This document shows, piece by piece, positions 33,901 through 38,800 of a DNA stretch of 44,629 nucleotides (its first letter is position 1; each line of letters begins with the position of its first letter). This stretch comes from an uncultured Selenomonadaceae bacterium. Its GTDB lineage: Bacteria > Bacillota > Negativicutes > Selenomonadales > Selenomonadaceae. The notes beneath the pieces were generated by a model. The model ran no database searches and was not told where the DNA came from. It worked only from the letters and a program-made list of their open reading frames with translations. The position numbers were made by a program, and so were the translations under genes. Where the stretch lies: NCBI GenBank assembly GCA_905234505.1, contig CAJOIA010000001.1, positions 1-44,629 of the forward strand, read 5' to 3'.

Positions 33901-35850
33901 GCTGTCTTGCCGGCTGCGTCTTTCAACGTGATTGTATTACCTTCGGTTGTAGTAATAATGACGTCATACTGATCGAATGCAATTACACCCGCGATAGTAA
34001 GATCACTGTGACTATCATCAGCTTTAATAACAAGGCTATCACTGTCATTTTCTGCAAAACCGTAAATAGTATCTTTGCCGTCAGCTTCGCCAACACTAAA
34101 TACAACAGCATTGGAACGGTTGCCGCCTGCGGTTGTTGCGTAGATAGCATCATTGCCAGTTCCACCAACAACTGTTGCGTTTTTGATATTGCCAATAGTA
34201 ATGGCGTCATTACCAGCGCCGCCGTCGATATAAGCATCCTTTTGACTATCAACAAGAATTACATCATTGCCATTACCCGCGCTAAGAGTGTATTTACCGG
34301 AATAACGCGAATCAACAGCTGCAATTTTATCTTCAGAGAATCCAAATGCCTCAGAGGCATTGCCATCGTCGCCAGATGTACCAAATTGGACATAAGGCAG
34401 AACAGTTGTATCACTGTTTGTGCCAACTACGACATTGAAATTAGTTTGTCCGACCGTAATATCTTTGAGCAAGATAGTATCTGTTGAATTAACATCTGCC
34501 TTAAGAGTAATTCTGAAATCATCGCTGGTAGTTTCGTCGTCATTGATAACATGAACAACTTCGCCGCTGTCAATAATATTAAGACCGCTAGGAACAATCA
34601 ACGTGTCATTTTCATTGATACCAAAGATAACGTCCTTACCCGATGGAGCGCTGAAGTCATAAATGTGACCGGTGATATTTGTATCATTTTCAGCGTAGAT
34701 AGTATCGTCGCCTGCACTTGCTTTGACGGTAACGCCCGAAGCTACAGCGCCTTTGTCATTTGCGCTCTTAAGGGTGATTGAATCGTTGCCTTCGCCGCCA
34801 TCGATTGAAACATTTTTGCCATAGTTAATAATTAAATCGTGACCATCTCCGCCTTCAATCTGGACAAAATTATTAGCAGTACCGGTATTGTCAGAGCCAT
34901 CACCGGTATTGGTGATCGTGTCTGCGCCTGCCAAGCCCTTGATTGTAAAGTTGGCTTGATCGTTTGTGAGTTCGTCTGCTCGGCTTGTACCATTGACTTC
35001 ATTTATAGCAGGTAACGTACTACCTGTTGCAGCTGCATCATAAGCAAGGGCTAAAGTTGTTCCACTGCCGTAATGGATAGCAATTCCGGCGGCGTCTTTA
35101 AGGGTATACGCCAAAGTGGAACCAACACTGATTTTAACGTCTTTAACTTCAACTGCAGTGGTAATAGAGGAATTTGCGGCAAAGATAAGAGTATCATTTG
35201 CGCTAAAGTTGGTGATAACGTCTGAGCCGTCGCCTTCTGACCATTCAAAGATATGACCAACTTGAACTTCACCAGCGTCAACGGAAACTCCCGCGATATT
35301 AATCGTATCATTGCCCTTGCCCGCGTTAACAGTAATACCGGTGCTAAGTCCATCAAGATTAATAATATCCGCGCCGTCGCCCGCATTGATATAAACATTA
35401 TTGAAGTCGGAAGTGTTAATTGTGTCATCTCCGACGTCCGCTATAATGCTATATCTGGAATTAGAACTCAAAGTATAATCGTCGCTGGCAGTGCCGTGAT
35501 CGTCTGCCGTAAGGTTAATTTCATCTGCGCCACTTGTGCCATAATCAACATAGGGCAAAATGTATTTGGTAGTATCAGCGGCGCCCGATTCCTTCCAATT
35601 AATTACAGTTGTGCCAGGAACAACATCCTTAATTAATAAAACGTTACCTGAACCAAAAGTAATCTCATAATCAGTTGTCCAGCCATTGCCAGAAGAAACA
35701 GTTTCAAATTTATTATTAGTACCGTTCCAGGTGACGGATCCACCACTAGGAACTATGATTGTATCGCCGGATCTGAAACCGTAAATAGTATCATTGCCGA
35801 CGCCATAGGTAGTAGCGCTGAAGTTTGAATAATCATAGACGTTGTTATAA
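15954..35850 (-). repeat. Array of about 31 large (average about 210 aa) modules: RTX turns, then Y-x-[FY]...GND-x-I-x-GF...D-x-[IL], then ITLKD-like segment
   Basis: Hand count of recurring segments such as GHIYDFSTFTGKNVVVGFNSSDTLVLP...NTITLKDVAAG and GNTFVYDSNSGNDTIFGFTSNDALVF. Confidence 0.75.
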
Positions 35851-38800
35851 GTATTATCCGAAGAAACGCTGATAGTATCATTGCCTGCGTTTGCTACAAT
35901 CGTTGCATTTCGAGTATCGCTATCAAGATAAACAAAATCAGCTGCGTCTGCATTTGCACCGCTACCGAGTGAAACATAAGTATTAGCGCCGCTAACAGTA
36001 ACTTTATCAGTCTCACTACCGCCGATAATTGAAACGTTATCGCCTGTGCTAGTGATTGTATTAGTGCCGTTGCCTGCGTTGATTGAAACATAACTTGCAT
36101 TATTGGTGATTAAATCATTACCGCTACCAGATTTAACACTAATCCAAGCGCTAAGATCGCCCGATCCGGCAATATCAATAATATTTTTACCGTCGCCTGC
36201 GTCAACATTTACGCCTCTAACGTTACCGGTAAGACTAATTGTATCATCATCTGCACCGGTTGTAATGGTATTGTAAAAGCCACCTTCGTTGAGGATTGTA
36301 TTTCTGCCCTCGCCCGCGTCAATGGAAACGTAAGAGCCAGTAAGTGTAACAACATCAGCGCCGCTACCTGCCGAAACGCTAATAAAGTTGTTAGCATCGC
36401 TATTTTTACCGCTTGCATTGACAAGAATTGTATTAATGCCTTCGCCCGCGTTAACGCTTACATCTTGAACGTCATACGTACCGGTAGCGTTTTCAATTCT
36501 GATTGAATCGTTTGCGTCACCGGTATTAACCGTAACATGAGAGCTATTAATTGCAACAATATCTTCGTCCGCGCCAGTATCAACGGAAACATATTCGCCA
36601 TTGATAACAACATCGTCTTGATCGCCGCCAAGACTGACGTTAATGCGGCCAGTGTCGCTGTTGGTACCACTAGCATTAACAGTAACAGAATCTTTGCCAC
36701 TGCCGCCAACTAATGAAACGTCTGCGGTAGGCGTATCGCTATAACGCCCTCCATTATTGAGCACAAAAGTATTGGCGCCAGCGGAAGAAGTAATTGTGAC
36801 GTGAGAGCCTGAGCTAATCACGGTGTCATTACCTGCGTCCGCGTTGATTGAAACATAATCACCGCTGTTGTTAATGGAGTCTGCATTAGCGCCGGTCTGA
36901 ATAACCGTTTTGCTAGTAGCAGTACCACTACCAGAGTTGTCAATAATATTAAGACCGTTGCCAGCCTGAATAGTTGTCACATGAGCAACGTTAATAATTG
37001 TATCATTATTGTTACCGGTTACAATTGAAACTTTTTCCGGCGAAGGTTCATCACCATAATAAACATATCTCTTAGTTTCAATATAGTTATCGCCAGAACC
37101 CGCGTTAATTGTGGTGTAGCCGGAATAGGCAACGATTGAATCAGCGCCTGTTCCTGCTGTAAGTGAAATGCCGGCATCAGCTACACTCGCCAAAGCTTGA
37201 TCGACATAATCGGTTTTAATTGTGTTGTTACCATCTCCAACATCAACCCTGAGTGATGTGCCGTTTGTAATATAAATAAAATCATCTGGTGTTCCGGCAG
37301 TGATTGAAACATCGCTTCCAGAGGTTGTAATGCTTACCGCGCCTGCAGCAGCACTAACTTCATCAATAACAACGTGATTTGCCGCGTTATAAATCGAATC
37401 AGTTGCACCCTCGCTGCCAGTAACCGTGACATACTCTCCGCCGGTAATACTGATAGCATTAGCGCCGACACCTGCATTTATATCAACATACTTGCCTGTA
37501 TTGGTAATTGTGTCGTTACCAACGCCTGTGTTGATTGTAACAATCTCACCTGAAGCACCGCCAGAGTTTGTAACTTTGTCATCGCCTGCACCGGTATTAA
37601 TATTGGTTTTCTTAGACTCGTTGATAACTGTATCATTGCCGCTGCCTGTTAAGACATTAACACCTTGTTTATCAGAACCACCAACACTGACATAGTTATT
37701 ACCTTCACCTGCATTGATACTTGCATAATCGCCTGTGCTCTTAATGGTATCATTGCCTGTTCCGGTGGTAATTGTAACAGCAGTATCGGAATTTGAACCG
37801 CTGCCGGTATTGATGACGGTATTGGCACCATTGCCCGCGTTAATCTTTGTGGAAGTACCGACGTTACTGATAGAATCATTGCCGTCATAAGTCGTGATAG
37901 TGATATTGGTTCCGCTAGTGACCTTAATTGTATCGTTAGTACCAGCGGCATTTTGTCCACCATCAATTTTGACGTAAGAGCCGCTATTTGTAATATAATC
38001 TGCGCCCGTCCCTGCTTGGATGGTTACGCCGTGCCCTTCAGCGCCGCCTGCGTTGGTAATTCTGTTAGCACCATTGCCAGCTTCAATAATCAAATCATTA
38101 GCGAGTGTACTAGAGACGTTGATAGTGTCGGCGCCTCCAGCGGTTTTGATCGTACTCTGCTCAACGGCTCCGACCACAATATTATTACCTGCTGGGTTAT
38201 TTTGGTTATTGTTGTCATATTCTGAGGCATCTACAATAACCTTGCTACCGCCAGTAAGAGTGATCTTGTCACCGCCGTTGATAGCATGAATTGAAACATC
38301 TGAAGCGCCGCTAATGACCGTGTCATTACCATCGCCCGCCTCAACTGTAATTTGGTCGGTACCTGAATCCAATGAAATATAATCACTACCCGCGCCGGTA
38401 TTGATATTAATTTTGCTGGAAGTGCCTTGAACGTTAACACTGTCATTGCTACCTCCATTGCTCAAATCAATATTAACATCTTGGCTGCCGCTTTGAAGTG
38501 TAACTTGATCTGCGCCTGTGCCGCCATTTATTGAAATATTTTTACCTGCGCTAATGATATTATCGGCACCTGAACTACCAACTGTTGAACCATTAATAGT
38601 GATATATTGCGCAGCGCTATTAATACTAACATACACGCCATTATTACCACCATAGATTGTCTCGTATCTTGCCTTTTCACCCGCTACAATGGAATCTTTA
38701 TAGGTATCGTCACGCTGGACAATATTTTGCTCACCATTGATAGTAATTTTGTCTGCGCCAGCACCGCCATTTATTGTGACATAGTCTGCGGTATTAATAA

